Assembly: GCA_031841125.1 (NCBI GenBank) | Contig: CM063114.1 | Coordinates: forward strand, 992,001 to 1,056,000 | Length of the DNA stretch: 64,000 bases | Source: Acanthococcus lagerstroemiae | Lineage: Eukaryota > Arthropoda > Insecta > Hemiptera > Eriococcidae | Direction: 5' to 3' | Made by a program: the position numbers and the translations under genes | The notes under the pieces: model-generated | Told to the model about the DNA's origin: nothing | The model's database searches: none | Seen by the model: only the letters and a program-made list of their open reading frames with translations | Part shown: piece by piece, positions 1-14,185 of the stretch | Layout of the letters: every line of letters starts with the position of its first letter | Position numbering within the stretch: position 1 is the first letter of the stretch

Positions 1-1888
1 GAGTGTGAGGTCTGAGAAAAAGAGAGGCGCGGGACGATAATAGCGATCGATCCCGGCGGCAACACGAGCGATAGTGACAGCGTGATCGGCCGTTTCGCAT
101 CGGACATCTTGGTTCCGAAAGTACTGAAGAATGGAAGCGGATGAAACCGCGAGTGTCGGCCTTTGTCTAGGCCATCATGAGAAGAAGCGAGACTGAAAAG
201 CGACGGACAAAGCTCGACCCACACCGGACACAACGACTTTGTACCATCCAAGAGCTGCAGCGAACCCCTGCCCATATATCGAGGTCACGTATCAGCACTC
301 AGGTCGTGGATAAGTCAAAAAGATATCGAGTCCAAAAAGGAAACGTTGACCATCGGCCGTATTTCTCGGAAACAAAAACTTTTTTACATTTTTTATCAGT
401 CTTCCAAATACCTTCCGTAATACGTGGTGACGTGATTACATCGATTCATATTTTCAATCTTCCGAAGCTTAGAATATAGGGTGTGTCTCATTACAAACAC
501 CCCATTGTAAAAAGACACAAAACATGTTATTTTCAACAATAGAGAGACTGTGCGATTTTGATACAAATTGAGCGAAATATAACCCTCTGAACTTTTCTGT
601 GTCTTATTACAACGCTTGCCCTTACCCGAGTTCATTTTTAGTGAATGCAGAGATGAAACCGGAAGAAATTAGCGGGCATACTCAATCTGTTCAGAGCGTA
701 TCGCTATTCATTGAACATAACGCAGTTACCAATGCTCTTATTCGGGGAGAATAGCGTGGTAATTATTATACCTATATACAATTTTATAATCGGGCTAATG
801 GTTGTGATTAGAGTGAGATGCACATTAAATCACGAACCTGGCTACTTAATGCTTTCTTAGGTAACAACTAGGCGCATTATACAAAATACAAATGTAGAAC
901 TTATGTAGTGGAATAGCGGCATTGAAAATGAAGTCACTAAAGCTGACAAGTAAGTAAGCCGGCATTGCTCGGATAGTGTGGAAAAACATTCTATATTTTA
1001 GACTGGCTACGGGCTAACTCTTGGTGTCTTCATTGCTCCTCCCGCCCAAATTGTGGACTCTGAGGTTACAATTGACCTTTACTCGTGCTTTTCGCAAGTC
1101 GCATACAAAACTCCACACACTTATGATAGAAAGCACAATTTTTATGGAAAATTCTTCCTTCATCAGCTGTACTTAAGAAAGTAGCTAATTTTCTACGTAT
1201 GTCAGCGAAACTGCTCGACTTTTTGTAAGAAAAATTAGCCTCTTCAATTTTTCCAACACCCTGAATTGAAGAAAGGTGTTATTACACGTTGGCTCCTTGT
1301 TCTCAGTGCCAACAATGGTTAATAAATAGTATCTTAGTATCTAGGGGAGCAAATATGCCGATGTCACGTTTAACGAAATTAATCGGAATACTAGCGAATC
1401 GTCGCTTATTTGTTTCTGTTATCGCATCATCGCAGGCCAACATGTTTTGGACCTAAGCACGTAAGCACAATCTCTTCTACAAATACTTATGTAGCAATTG
1501 TGCTTCTTATTTCTTGCCGCGAAATAATCTGCTCGGGAAAAGAAGGGGGAGGTATTACAGCACAGCCAGATTTCGGATTATTGGAGCTTCGGGACTCGAG
1601 TTTGATGGACCACCCCACTCTCAGTATAGTGTATACCCACTAAAAAATAATAAAATCTGATTTTTAACGATTTTATTGTTTGGTAATGGTACATCATTGT
1701 AATTTTCCGGGGGGGGGGGGGGGGAAAGAAAATGTGTTTCCATAGTCCGCATTTTTTGAGCATACAAGCCGGTGATCGGTAAATAATGTGTTTTTATCCA
1801 ATAGGTGCCCTAAAAGTACCCTATTATGGACGAATTTATAATACTAAAAGTAGAGATTTATTGACATTCTAAGACTGTCCAAAACCAG
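1..1888. other. No supported gene; left edge is GC-richer
   Basis: Only short open frames without family resemblance occur here. The first 350 bases are visibly richer in G and C than what follows and could be the tail of an exon or repeat cut by the window edge, but no protein was recognised. A run of about 15 G lies near 1710-1724. Confidence 0.4.
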
Positions 1889-2162
1889 GTCAACTTTATT
1901 GCTGCAGGACAATAAAACATCTGATAATTTTATTGCTCTTGTGCAATAAAACTGATACTTTTATCGCTCTTGTGCAATAAAACTGATACTTTTATCGCTC
2001 TTGTGCAATAACTGTTAGAGCACTTATTGGATAAAGTATCGTATGCAACGGATGCCAAAAGTTGCATAATATACTATTATCCCTATTTTTTTCCATTTGG
2101 AGGGGCCCTCTGTTGGTGGAGGGCCCGAGGAGAATACTCTGGCGGTGTGCAATAAAAGTTAT
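1889..2162. repeat. Inverted-repeat element containing a 31-bp tandem repeat
   Basis: The ends are inverted: AACTTTATTGC on the left and GCAATAAAAGTT on the right. Inside, the word GCTCTTGTGCAATA recurs at about 1935, 1966 and 1997, a 31-bp period. Each unit can itself form a small stem (TTTTATTG with CAATAAAA). A separate GC-rich stem (GGGCCCTC with GAGGGCCC) lies near 2103-2128. No target duplication was found. It is probably a small non-autonomous transposable element. Confidence 0.5.
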
Positions 2163-2372
2163 CAGCGGAAACTCACGGTAAGTTCATTTTGTCTTCACTT
2201 CTCTATGAAAATAACACAAAATGAGCTATGATCCGGAATTTCCAACTTTATTATAGTAGACGATGGAATACCTGTACAGCCCTAGTCTAATGCGGAAAAC
2301 ATCAGCGAAGGGAACTGAATTGTATAATACGATGGTAGGTTATTTTCTAAAGAACTTAATTAGACTGAAGAC

Positions 2373-2635
2373 CAGGGGCGAAACTATGGGGGGGGGGGTG
2401 GAGGGTTGAAACAACCCCCCAATAATTTGGCAGTCTACAAATTTTGAAATAGTTTATTTGAATTTTTCATTTTTTACGAATGTTTGTTTATTTATTTTTC
2501 AATTAAAAAGTCGACCAATTTTTAATTTTTTAAATATGTTGGCGAATTTTTAGTTTTCAACAAATATTTGACGGCAAATTTTCCTTCTCCACCCCCCATC
2601 CCCCCCCCCAAACTGAAAGTCAAGTTTCGCCTCTG
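2373..2635. mobile_element. hAT-like MITE with perfect 8-bp target duplication
   Basis: This 263-bp element starts CAGGGGCGAAACT and ends AGTTTCGCCTCTG, a 13-bp terminal inverted repeat with one mismatch. It is flanked on both sides by the identical octamer CTGAAGAC (2365-2372 and 2636-2643). A CAG terminus plus an 8-bp duplication is the hAT signature. G-runs at the left end and C-runs at the right end extend the inverted repeat. The interior is AT-rich and non-coding, so it depends on a transposase elsewhere. The intact duplication suggests a fairly recent insertion. Confidence 0.85.
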
Positions 2636-2643
2636 CTGAAGAC

Positions 2644-5600
2644 TGAACATGATGCGGTCGAGAGTGGAAGTGAGAAAAGAACAGACACTAGCATTAGCGA
2701 TGAAGACATATAGTCAGTAGACAGAACGAAAGAGTTGACAGTCAGCTTTCAATATTTTGTTTGAATTACCCACACACATGTGATATATCAAAACGATTTC
2801 ACGTTCCTCTTCTTTTTTCTTATAAGACTGAATGAAGTTCGTTCATTCAGCGGCAATCTTTTCGTAGAGCTATTATATTTTGTTTTCGGATTGCTCCTAA
2901 ATTTATGTTATAAGATAAACTTCATAAAAAGGGGAATAAATTTTGCTTCGGTGATTCAAAATGTCTACGAATCGGCGCAATTACTTTCCAGGTTGGGACC
3001 AGAGGGGAGCCGAAAATGAAGTGATACTACAATGAACAGAAAATTCGGCTGGAGCAACCGAAAATATATAAGAATCAAGGAGCCGCATTCGGAACATCAC
3101 GTAAAATTAACCATTAACGTCTCAACTTGAGGCCTTGTGAGTTTCAGAATTAGGTGGCTGATAAATTGTTGGAAAATTTTGATTTAGCGACCCAAAATAC
3201 ATGCGAATAAATGTGTATCATGCTCTGTAAACTAGCAGTTGGAGGCAACCCTAATATTGTGGCTCCAGGAAGCCATAGAAGAAAGAAGGATTTTCATTAC
3301 TTAATTTTCTACGGCTGATAATCGAGTTAGTATCGATTTAGCCACTAATATTTTTTAGTCCGTTTAGATTCTCAAAATCAGTTACTGTATGGCAAGGGGA
3401 TCTGACGAAAATCAAAAACCAGCCATCAAATGACGCGGTATGATCTTCAATCCGCGTGGGTTGAAACATCTTGTAACTGAATATAGGTAGCTATTTGTCA
3501 AACGTCTTTACCTACTTCATTATGAGATGAATACATATATTGTATGGGTAGGCGCTACAATTCGGTTATGTAATCGTAAATCAACGGTCCTTATTTATTT
3601 ATTCTGAGTAAAATCCTCATTGCCGTGTTTTTCATTAAATGGAAATGTATTTGTATTTTCAAGCTTTCATATGTAGGAATAATTGCAAAACATTCCGATT
3701 TGACAGGTTTTTCTTTTCCTTTTTGATAGGCAATAGGTATATCTACCTTGTACCTAAATACATTTTAATTATGGTTTCAGTTTCATTACGGTGTATTAGA
3801 ATACCGACGTAAATTCTGGAACCCTCTGACATACCGAGTAATTACCGCATCACTGGTTCGGTAATAATGCAAAATGATTTTAGATGCAACGAGAAGTGGT
3901 ACTGGACGGTATAATAATTACATGTAAACTTGTTACTCCGAATGGATCGTCGGAGATATTTAGGGCTAGAATACACGTTTTAATTAGATATTCCGAATAC
4001 GTGACAGAAAAAAGCGACTTTTCCTTAAAAGAATATTCGTATAAGAAATACGAGTACGACCAGCAGTCGCATCAGCATCAGCATCAGCCCACAATTACTC
4101 ATCGTACCTAGATTACGTAGTGTTTGGTGTTTCCGGTATTTAATGTTCCCGGTAATGTATAGCAATATGTAGGTACTAGGTACACTCTATGCCCTATATG
4201 TATGTACTCGTAAGGTTTTTAAAAATCTTAGGTACGAGATTCCTTTTTACGAAGATCCGAGTTATTCGTACCGGTTACGGTGAGTGAAAAAATTTCTACG
4301 CTTTGAAGAGCATCGAGTAGCTATACTTACGCCTGCCGAGTATGCGTAGTTATAATATACACATTTACGCTACACACAATGACACGAACACACACGAATA
4401 TCATTCAACCTGTGTCAGCAATTCCGCATATTATTTGGGCGGTAAATAGACAATACCATGTACGTGGAATACTCCGTTCAACTCGGAGGTGTCGGATATA
4501 TTGCATTCATAAAAAATGGTAGGAGATATTTGGAGACCGACTGGGATCAAACAGGTCATCATTGGCACAGTAGTGCTGAGTGGTAAGTCTAGCGAGGTAT
4601 CCACAATACTACCGACAGTACCCCTGTATCTGTGTTTTCGATTATCGATAAATATTGATATTCTTAAAACAATCAAAAACTATCCGTATTAATTTGAGAA
4701 ATTCTATAAAATGTGGTCACACTTTTCTAACAATACTTTCACGAAATTCATCGAAAATCTTTGTTGTCGACAGTATTTCCAGAGTATCTCAATTTCCTTG
4801 TTATAATAGAGGGTATAACACCCTATCGATTGAAGGTGAAAAAATTGAATTTTTGCAGGATTATGTGGACCATTATTGTAATCTCAACAAAATGTTATTC
4901 TGCCCTCCATTATAATATGTATAATTTTTAAATTTTACGGGTGAGGCTTTTAGTGCATTGCGGGGCGGGGGAGGGGTAGGGTGCGCCTATGGAGACTTTA
5001 CACCGTACCTTCCAAAACTGTACAACTGTATGATAGTATTGGCTTTTAGTTCTATTCGTGTGTATACCAACTGTGCCACTGTTGCCTAGCATATGAAAGA
5101 CTCGTATCACTTTGTAGGTATACTAGAAACTGGGCCTCGTCTCAATCGAAACCACTCAAAAAAACAAGAAAGGAAAATAAACTTCAGTATTAATGAAATT
5201 CAACCAGTTGGTCGGTTAGCTAGTCATCCAGTCAGACATAAATAGACGACATTCAGACAGAAAGCGGAGCGAGCAGTAAGGAGCCGATACGAATAAAGCG
5301 ACATTGCTGGGAGCCGAGTGATCAGAAAGCCACGCGTCCATTTCCTCGTCAGTGTACCGAAGATAAAATTCATCAATAAAAAGATCGCTTACTTCAGAAT
5401 TGCACCTGCTTCCTTGCTTCTGTAAATATCGCATTTGTGTAACGGTTTCCTCGGGTCATTTTCCACATACTGACCAGCAGCTTTACACAAAGCTCGGAAT
5501 ATTTGAAATTCTAGAATCGTGCCGAAGTAATACCTGAAACAAGTTACACTTTTGTTAGTCAATTCTCTATATTTCTTCGATGTTTATAGGTAGTCTACTA

Positions 5601-8600
5601 CAACAGTGTGTGGGCTCTTAAATAATTCGTACGATCCGTATACTTCCAATTTATCCCGATGACAGCGAGAATACGGATTGTCAAGTGCAAAGACGAATAG
5701 ACGATAAATTATTGACCCTCGAGTCGCAGTTCACAAAGAAAAGATATTATGTACTTTCATTTCACGATCAAAAGGATCAAAATACGCCATTCCAGTGAAG
5801 CAAGAAAAAAGTACACGGATATGTAAACGTGTAATTGTAGTGCTCTTTGGGAACATTGTTGGTACTGACCACCTGTGGCACTAAATTAGCGAGATGCAAT
5901 GATTGTCCGGTAAAAAGTAAAAAATATCGCTTGTCGCCCGCTGGTAAGTAATCAACCTGACCGGTGACCGCGAATCTACCCAAATAATTCGTGTAGGTAC
6001 TGTACTGTTTTAACGTCGAAAGTACGAGTACCTCGTTAAATAGGTACCAAGCTACCTCCTATGAACAATATTTCTGTCGTATTTCAACATGCATCCTACA
6101 TAGGTACCCATATTATTCGAACGCGGACAAAAGTTTCAGTCGAGAATACTGGACTGTGTGCGATCTAGGTAGCTGCAGTTGTCACAGCAGGGTAATATCA
6201 AACTCGGCCCCTATTTGGGGATCTTGCGGTGCCACAACATCGGAGTAACTGCGTAGTATAATTATTCAGAATAAAGAGGATATTCCTAAATAGGTACCTA
6301 TATGTAGAAAGGTACGGCGGTTGGGGGGGGGGAGGGGGAACCCAGATTTAAATAAAACGAGAAAAGTGTCAAAAGCCTAAGAAATCCTATTTTCAGGTCA
6401 ACAAGTTCGCGAGTGTAACGGAATATTTTAAGTCTAGATTTATAACACGTTAACGTGCTTACACGCATCCTCGAGCAGGATTTCCATAGGTGAAAAGTGA
6501 AATTCTGTCATAGATAAACAAAAATTCTGCTTTATTGTGCTAGCGAGGCGTTCAGTTCCGCTTTTTTTTTTGGCCACATAAATGTTAAGTTCTGCCGAAA
6601 TTTTGTCCAATTTTAATTAATCTTATATTCTTCTTCTGTACCCATTAATTTTTGGCCCAATTCAATAAGCATAATGTTCCCCTACAGCGAGTAAAAATAA
6701 TTCAAGATTCATTACTGAAAATTTTAGATCATCATTCTTGTTATTCTATCCTTATTTTACAATTTTTATTATAGAATGTAAGTATTGGTATTTAGAAAAT
6801 CAACGCTCTTTCTCATTTATATTGTATAAAATTCCCTCATACAATAACAAAATTACTTTAAAAATACACAAATTCGGTCAGAAAACTGGAAGAACATAAA
6901 AATAAAAATATATAACGAAACAAAAAGAAATATCCCAATTTCAAAATTTCTTAATTTAGAAATGTGTCTGGAACAACTAACTCTTTAGCGATCAGCATAA
7001 AACCATCAACAACTGACCAGTGAAAAGTACAGTCATCGAGTACGGTACAATTCTTTACAGAAAAACGATATTTTCTAAATTCTGTTGAAAATTCTGCATT
7101 TTCACTGATTCTGCTGTCACTTTCCCAACTTGTGTTAAAAATTCAGCTTTCTGCTCAATCCAAAATACTGCTGCCGCAGACCTAAAAATTCTGCCAAAAA
7201 AAGAGCAGAAGTTCTGCTCATCTGGGAATACTGTAAAACCTCGAGATCCAAATTTAAAACTTGCAATGGAGTTATTCCACACGAATTCGAATTAAAAATA
7301 GCATTTCCTCCGATTTTGACCAAACTAGCAGGGACGGTATATCTGTATAAACCCGTTTTGAAAATTTTCGTTTCATTCTCGAGTGATCGATAAAATGGCG
7401 CCTTTCCAAAGCCACGACCGGAAATTCGCTGTATCTCGTCAACAAGCTGAGTCGCGAAGATCTACGAGAACTGTTATAATATTTTCAAAAGAAAAATCTT
7501 TATTTTTTTATTTTATTTTATTTTTTTTTAATTTTGTAACTTGAATACCAACCACCCAAAATAGCTATATTGTATAGATTTAGCTGAATTTTTTGCAAAT
7601 ATAAAGTAAGAAGTCCCATATGTATACTGTTAAAGTTTGGCGGTGGAATTCTTCCGCATATAAGGAAAAAATTATTCTGAAAATATTGAATATTTTCAGT
7701 CGAACTGAGAATGTAGCTAGGAGGACGAAAATTTGTACACATAGTTATACTGCCATACTGATTAAAACACTCGATGTTAGAATGAATTTGAGTGGCGGTT
7801 TCATCCCCAGGGGCTAATACGGCCGCTAAAAACTGATTCTTCTACTGTATCGGTAAGTATTCTGGAAATATCAAGTAAATAAAAGAAAGTTTCAACTGAA
7901 AGTCGTTCGTCATAAAATTTGCTACAAAAAGTATTTTACGTAAAGTTCACCTATATTCGGAGCGAAGCCGTATAATGTTTGGTAATTGATCTGTAATCTT
8001 CCAAAGTCTTCAAAAATTTAAAAAAACATTGAAATTTTCTTACAAAAGTTCCTACGATTTTTCGTGTCTTCGTCTTGAAAAGGAGCTCTCGAGCACCTTT
8101 AATTTATTCACAGAATACAGCGAAAGTTTGATCGTGGTTTTGGGGTGCCCCCATCTTAAAAAAATATCGATAACTAAAGAACGGAATAAAATTTTCCAAA
8201 CGGGGTCTACAGGCATACTTGCGGGATAAACAAGAAACGTCGCCTATAAATTCGATAAATCGGCGAGGTCGATTACAACGGCCTTGCAAAATGTATGGTA
8301 CAATATCCAATAAGTACTACTGATTTGATTTGGAAAATCAAACGGTTGATTCGTTAACAAAAACTAATATTTTATCAGCCATTTTAAGATATTCGGAGTT
8401 CTAAATTGGGATACGTTGGGATTTATTCGCAATATTCGGAATATGAGTGACTAGAAAAAACACCTACTCGATAGCTCGATACTACCCATTACTGTGTCAC
8501 TCGACTTACTTCACAGGAATGGGGAAGGGCTTGTATTTTCTTTTTCCACAGACACGGCTTCCACGAAGCTCCAAGAATAACATTAATTGGAAAAAGGAAT

Positions 8601-11600
8601 TCCCGCACATCACCATTTGTACAACATCTAAAAATTTAGTATCATGAGCGCCGAACGAAAAGGCGGATGCAAAACTAGATGTATAACTGTGAATCTCTCA
8701 TTTTGGTACTTTATTCGATTTTCCGAGTAAAATTGAATGTATCTGTCATTTTTCTATCCAAAACAAGGATAAAAGATGAATTCTGGGAGCTCGAACCGCG
8801 GTCGGATTAAAGATCTAATGTAATATCTGAAATCGACGACAAAAGATCCTATTCCGACGATTCGTTTGCTTTTCAGAAATGAAGTCAGTTTTGCCCAAAT
8901 CAAACGCGTCAATTTAGATTCTGAAGGTTCGATTGGGAAAGGTTTTACCTAATTAAAAATGACATTCATATTTAAATCGTTCGAAAACTTTATATTGATA
9001 TTTCGTTCGAGGGTCTACATCGAGGCAATTTTGAATTCTCTTCGCGTTACAATTTCGATTTTGCGGCCCAACAAATCGACGAAAAAACTGATGGAATTTC
9101 AAAATTTTCGAACTAGAAAGCCGCTATTCTAGTGATATGCTAGTCGTGTTCCAATTTGAAATTTGAAAGTTCGGACCAACTCTACTTTCCCTTTAACGGA
9201 AAAAGTTTTATTTCGCTTCAAAAAATACTAGACTGGATCACTCGAAATCTTCCAACTGTCTCGCGATCGTCCAAATTTCGGTTAAATACATTGTACGTCG
9301 AAATCTAGTTCGAGAAATATCTCTATGTGCTAAAAATCTATCTCTCAACCGGTAATATCGCTTTTCCAGCCATCGGAAAAATTCGAAATCCGAGGTACAC
9401 ACGCAGATAGATAAATGAATGGACAGATGGACAAGAAAGGCAGGCAGACCCTTAGAAATAGTCAACTAACGTGTAAGACAAGCAGACAAAAAGCGTAGGT
9501 ATCGGTCAGTAAATCAGTCTTTCGGACAAACGAAATCAGTCAGAGACAGACAGATAGAAAGCGGAAGCACAGGGCCTGAGAGCTGATGAAGCCACTGGAT
9601 CTCAAAGCAGCCAGGAGGCGAATTCTTATTCAAAACATTTCCCGCGAAACAGGTATCCGCCGTTTTATAAGTTCAATAATGGGAGCACTTCGATTTGTTG
9701 GAAACTCAGCTTTAAGCCAGAAGTGGCGAGAATTTGTGTCGTAATAATTGAGTTACACACATACACACCTCGAAAACTGTATTCATGTTATTACCTTATC
9801 ACCCACCTCTCTATTCAACGAGACATTCTTTCTATTTCAAGTTCTTCCTTGCAGCGAAGATCAAACACGATGGGGGAAACAGCAGGGGGAAGAGTTAGAA
9901 TGCCATACAGATATGTAGATGAATCCTAACGTTGATAACATCGATTCGTAATCGCACCAATTTAAGCAATGAAAACATCACGGATCATGAATTTCACGAA
10001 CTTTAACCGAAACCCCACGAATTAGTTTTCGCCCAAATATGCCGCCGGCACATGAGCAAGAAAATGTTATGTCGTGTACAAATTTGGGTATTATATAAAC
10101 GCCGCGGCGCGTATTCAACCGACGACGCGACGCGATGCGATGCGATGCGATGCGATCAGGTCTACAGCTCTACAGGCAGGCCGCTGCCTGCGATTGGCCT
10201 GCGCTTTATATCGCCCAGGTCCCAGGTGAACAAAGCAACCACACCAGCCGTGATTTATTCGTAATAAATTCGTATTTTATTTAACGCAAAACGAAGTCGA
10301 AGTCCGAGTCAATTGAAGACGTCTGCGCCGCCGCTCGACCCGACGACAGCTGTATTAATTAATTGAAAATTTACTTCCTCGTTACGTCTCCTTTCGAATT
10401 TAGATGTGAACGAAATTCGTGAACGAATTAGATAATACCGATAAACAGATTAAAGTACTTGCGTGCCGCGATGAAAAAAAAAATCGCCTTATTGCTGCAT
10501 ACTTTTAAACATTAACCCCTCCCCCGCCCCCTCCTCCCCAACATACACACAAGGTTCACTTCACACCGCTGCTCCGATGCGTAACAAGAATACAAACAAT
10601 ATAAATTTAGCTGTACGACATCCGATCTCAATTTATTATCTCGCCGATCTACGACAATACTAGAGAGACTGAATTTTGAAAGGACCATGTAATTAGAGCG
10701 ACATACATTATTGTTACACAACGCAATGTGGTTTTTAAATAGAGTTGAAAAGTTTTCTCACTTTCAGAAAAAGCCACGATGTATATACTCGTAATTCGAA
10801 CATCAATCTATTTCTTGGCGATTTCAATGACGATTTCGATCGATACCATGCCCACAGTCAGAAAGGCAAATACTGGACAAGTTGCCCAGTTATAAGTAAG
10901 GGGGAGAGGGAATCAATGGAGCGAAACACAGAAACTAGTTGAGTACGAGAGTATCTACCAACCGCAAATGTACTGTACCTTCAACTCTTGCTGTGCTCCA
11001 GGCAAGTATGGACCGCTTAATGGGAGAAGACCGTAATTTGAAAAATAAAATTCAGAAGCAACGGTGTTTGGTTTTTCAAGGCCGCAATATCGTCGCTCGC
11101 CAAGTTTACGAAAATAGCTTTTCAAGAATGAGGGGGTGGGGAAGGAGCTATTTCGCTCGCCGAATACAAATTGCTTAGTTCCACGCCCTTCATTCTCTGT
11201 ACGCAATTTTCAAATTTTTTTGGGGGTGGGGAGCGACCCTCAAACCCTCTTCCTGTTTGAACTTACTACAACAGCTTACATTCATTCACGTTAGAATTTT
11301 AACACACTGCGAGTTTCTCTAATAACAAGTATCAAAGCCTAAATGTTTCTCATTTTGTTCGAGTCAATCGCAGCTTTGTAATTACTCCTAGTCATATGAC
11401 CACCTGATTGTGGCAAGTACTGGTTTACTGAAATCCCTAAATAGACGATTGTTGAAAAATCCGTTTTATAAGTCCGTATAACAAACACACGATGGAGAAA
11501 GAACTTACTCGAGTGAACAGAGCAAGAAACACAAATAAAAGGAATATTTACGGCAAGCTGAAAAGATGAATCTGATAAAAGTCAGTATAGCTCACTGGGA

Positions 11601-11958
11601 ATGACAGTTGTACGAGAATCGACTTTAATTAACAACTTATAACACACTAACTTGGAAAAACTAAAAAAAAAAAAATTACTTCACGATGCGATACTTTTGC
11701 CTTTGCAGGGTAACCACTCGAGATCTCGGGGGGGGGGGGGGTGGAAAATGACCAAAAAGTGACCAGAACTGGAGACCATTCGCAACTATTTCCTCCTGTT
11801 TTGTGCTCCTCTTTTTACACAATACTCGCCATCATAATTCTACACCCCCCTCATCGCAAAAAGCCTGAATTTTTACATAAATTGAGATAGATAATGTAAT
11901 TCCACACCGAACACCACAACACTGCTGCAAAGTAGCAAACGCACAATTCCTCGTATAC
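2644..11958. other. Long stretch without a supported gene
   Basis: No open frame here shows a recognisable domain or a convincing exon structure. Local oddities are a CATCAG hexamer run (4069-4087), a G-run near 6313-6324, a stretch rich in the word TTCTGC (7080-7220), AGACAG-rich sequence (9410-9560) and CT-rich low complexity (10508-10545). TACTCGTA/TACGAGTA and GGTACCTA words are frequent. Confidence 0.4.
10126..10156. repeat. GATGC pentanucleotide microsatellite
   Basis: About five tandem copies of GATGC follow related GACGC units. The surrounding 100 bases are unusually GC-rich for this window. It is a simple repeat with no gene attached. Confidence 0.7.
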
Positions 11959-12140
11959 AAAACCTAGACTTACGGCGACGGCCAGCGGCTTTTATATGTA
12001 CACATTACACAATATTATACACTGGCATTATCGGCCAAACTCCTTATTGCTCTCGTTATCGATGTTCTCTTCTGTGGCTCGAAAAGGGTCGATCGTTCTT
12101 CCCTTATCTCGAATGTTCGGAAGCATTTGCGACACAGTAA
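11959..12140 (+). repeat. Short copy of a dispersed repeat (the 29.5-31.1 kb family)
   Basis: The start (AAAACCTAGAC, then ACGGCGACGGCCAGCGGC, then TTTATAT) matches 29548-29590. The end (ATTATCGGCC, ACTCCTTAT, ATCTCGAATGTTCGGAAGC, CAGTA) matches 31006-31115. The copy at 29548 carries about 1.4 kb more between these two blocks, including a LINE fragment. This short copy therefore resembles the empty-site version of the repeat. Its class is unknown. Confidence 0.6.
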
Positions 12141-13040
12141 GGAGTAGCACAACATTCGACTTTCTGATCCGCGCACTAAACTGTTTTATATACATATACA
12201 ATACAATATTCAGTCATTGTCCATCTCAGACACAACTAACTGGCTAGAGTTGCGCGCTGGAAGATTTTGCTGCCATCTGCTGGAAAACTGAATTTCACTT
12301 TAAGTTACACTGCACAGCGGAAGCACGAAATAAAGGTAAAAAACTGATTTTCTCGATAATCAGCAAAATTTCTAGAACTTGAAGGGGAAATTTCCCACAA
12401 AATGACTTAAATCACAAAAATGACCTTAGATAACTTAAAATGGAAAAATGACCAAACGTTTGCCCCGTCTCTAAGTTCCTGACGACTGAATAGCAACGAG
12501 ACTAAAAAAGACATTAAAATCGAATAAGGTTACGGTGCACTAGAGGCCATCAGTAGTGATGCCACTCACAACAATTTGAAAAATAACTCTTATGGGGAGG
12601 AGGAAAATTTGCTCACAAACGCGTACACACGTGAATAGCGGGACCTATCTATTATTATTATTATTATTTTTGTTCAGGAAGGACCTTATTTCTTGTATTT
12701 TAATTTTAGAAACGAAAGTCCGAAAAGCTCTGTCCGTGACATTCAGCTACCTCTCCCCCCCCCCTCTCTAAAAATACGCCATTGCTTTTCAATATAAAAC
12801 TTAAGATGACTAAAAATGTTTTTTAACACCCTGATGGGCAAATTGCCTCCTTACTTGTTCGAAGTCACCCGCGTACGCTTAATACCCTGTTGGATCGAAT
12901 GTTCGACTGAAACGAACGGGGAAAAAATTGAAATCTGAAGATGAACACCGATCTACAAGTAGACAGCTAGATTTTGTGTTAGAATACCAAGTGCGAAATA
13001 TCATTGAAATGTATATCAGTATTTAGGTTTCACCAGTGAA
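12141..13040. other. No supported gene
   Basis: Non-coding sequence with an ATT microsatellite (12651-12667) and a C-run near 12758-12768. The C-run followed by TACGCCATTG resembles a hAT end, but no partner end was found. Confidence 0.35.
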
Positions 13041-13049
13041 GCTGAAAAT

Positions 13050-14185
13050 TCGATAAGATACTGTCAAGATTTTTGCAGGTTTGATCAAGAATAACTGAGA
13101 CTCTTCCAGACAAATTAAAGACCCAAAAAACTCGAGGCTCCTATAGTAATGTCGTAACTTCTTCGATCGAGACTTTACTAGACATATTTTAGACTATTAT
13201 AGTTTCGACATTTTTAAGTACTCCTTAGGACCAATCCAAGCTTTACCGAAGTTTTACGAGAATTATCGAGACTTGTTCAAGAATTTTCAAGGTCCTTCGA
13301 GACATGGGCGTAGCTAGAACTTTTTCTAGGGAGGGGGCAAAAATGTAGAATTTGTGCAGGTGCAAGTCGCTGCTTTGCTATCAGTGTGGCGCCAGTCACA
13401 CATTTTCGCTGTCTAGTGTCTATACGCCTCTAGGCACATCCTATTTTCTGCGGATTTTATTCAGTTGGCGTTAAATATTCAAAAATAATCTTTCGAGCAC
13501 TAGAACATAATTTTTTTCAAAATTCCAGGGGGGGCGATTGCCCTCTTGCCCCTCGCTGGCTACAGCCCATGATTCGAGACCATCTCGAGATTTATAACAG
13601 GGGTTTTCCATACTTGCTCGAGATCTTCCGACAGTTATCAATACCGTTTCAAACGAGCATTAGCACAATCTCAAAGAGTCTTATAGGTTTGCAAAGGTCT
13701 TAAAACAATCTTCTGCTGTCTTAAATATGATGGGAAGAGTTGCAAAGAGTCTATAACATGACGGAAAGAGTCTTAAACAAGACTCGAAGAGTTGTGAAGA
13801 AGTACGAACGAGTCTACAAAGTTTTAAATAAATTAACAAGAGTTTCAAACAAGTCTGTAACGGTATTGAAGCAGAATCGTAACGAGTCCGAGAAAAAACT
13901 AGGAGAGTCTCTAAGAGCATTACACAAGTCTGAAGAGGCCTCAAGTTTTAATCACGCCTAGAACATATCCAAATGAATCTGAAGGTGTTTAAGGGGGGAC
14001 TTTTCGTGTCGTCAAAGTGTTAAAAACTATGAAAGAACCTTAAACGTCTAAAATTTGTTAGCAAGGGCCACAGTGAAGTCTCGAAGAATTTCCGGAAGAA
14101 TGTTAGAAGACAGTTTCATAAAAGTATTTCAAGAATCTGAATCAGTATTGGAAGAAAATTATCGAGTCTTAAGTATTGAGAAGTC
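13050..14185. repeat. Degenerate GAGTCT/AGACTC satellite
   Basis: The words GAGTCT, AGACTC, GAGAC and AGAGT recur every 12-25 bases through most of this kilobase, giving weak, irregular periodicity like a very old tandem array. Open frames on both strands at 13681-13961 are by-products of this composition. A hAT-like MITE interrupts the array at 13303-13571. A related patch lies at 63688-63893. Confidence 0.5.
13303..13571. mobile_element. hAT-like MITE inserted in the satellite
   Basis: This 269-bp element begins CATGGGCGTAGC and ends GCTACAGCCCATG, an inverted repeat with one extra base. The flanking octamers CTTCGAGA and ATTCGAGA match at seven of eight positions, consistent with a hAT-type 8-bp duplication. 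Long G-runs lie just inside both ends. It has no coding capacity. Its ends are related to those of the element at 29741 (both carry GGCGTAGC). Confidence 0.75.

Noticed and set aside
8780..8810. B-box-like GGTTCGAGCTCC on the minus strand suggesting a tRNA
   Set aside because: No A-box, acceptor stem or cloverleaf could be fitted upstream.
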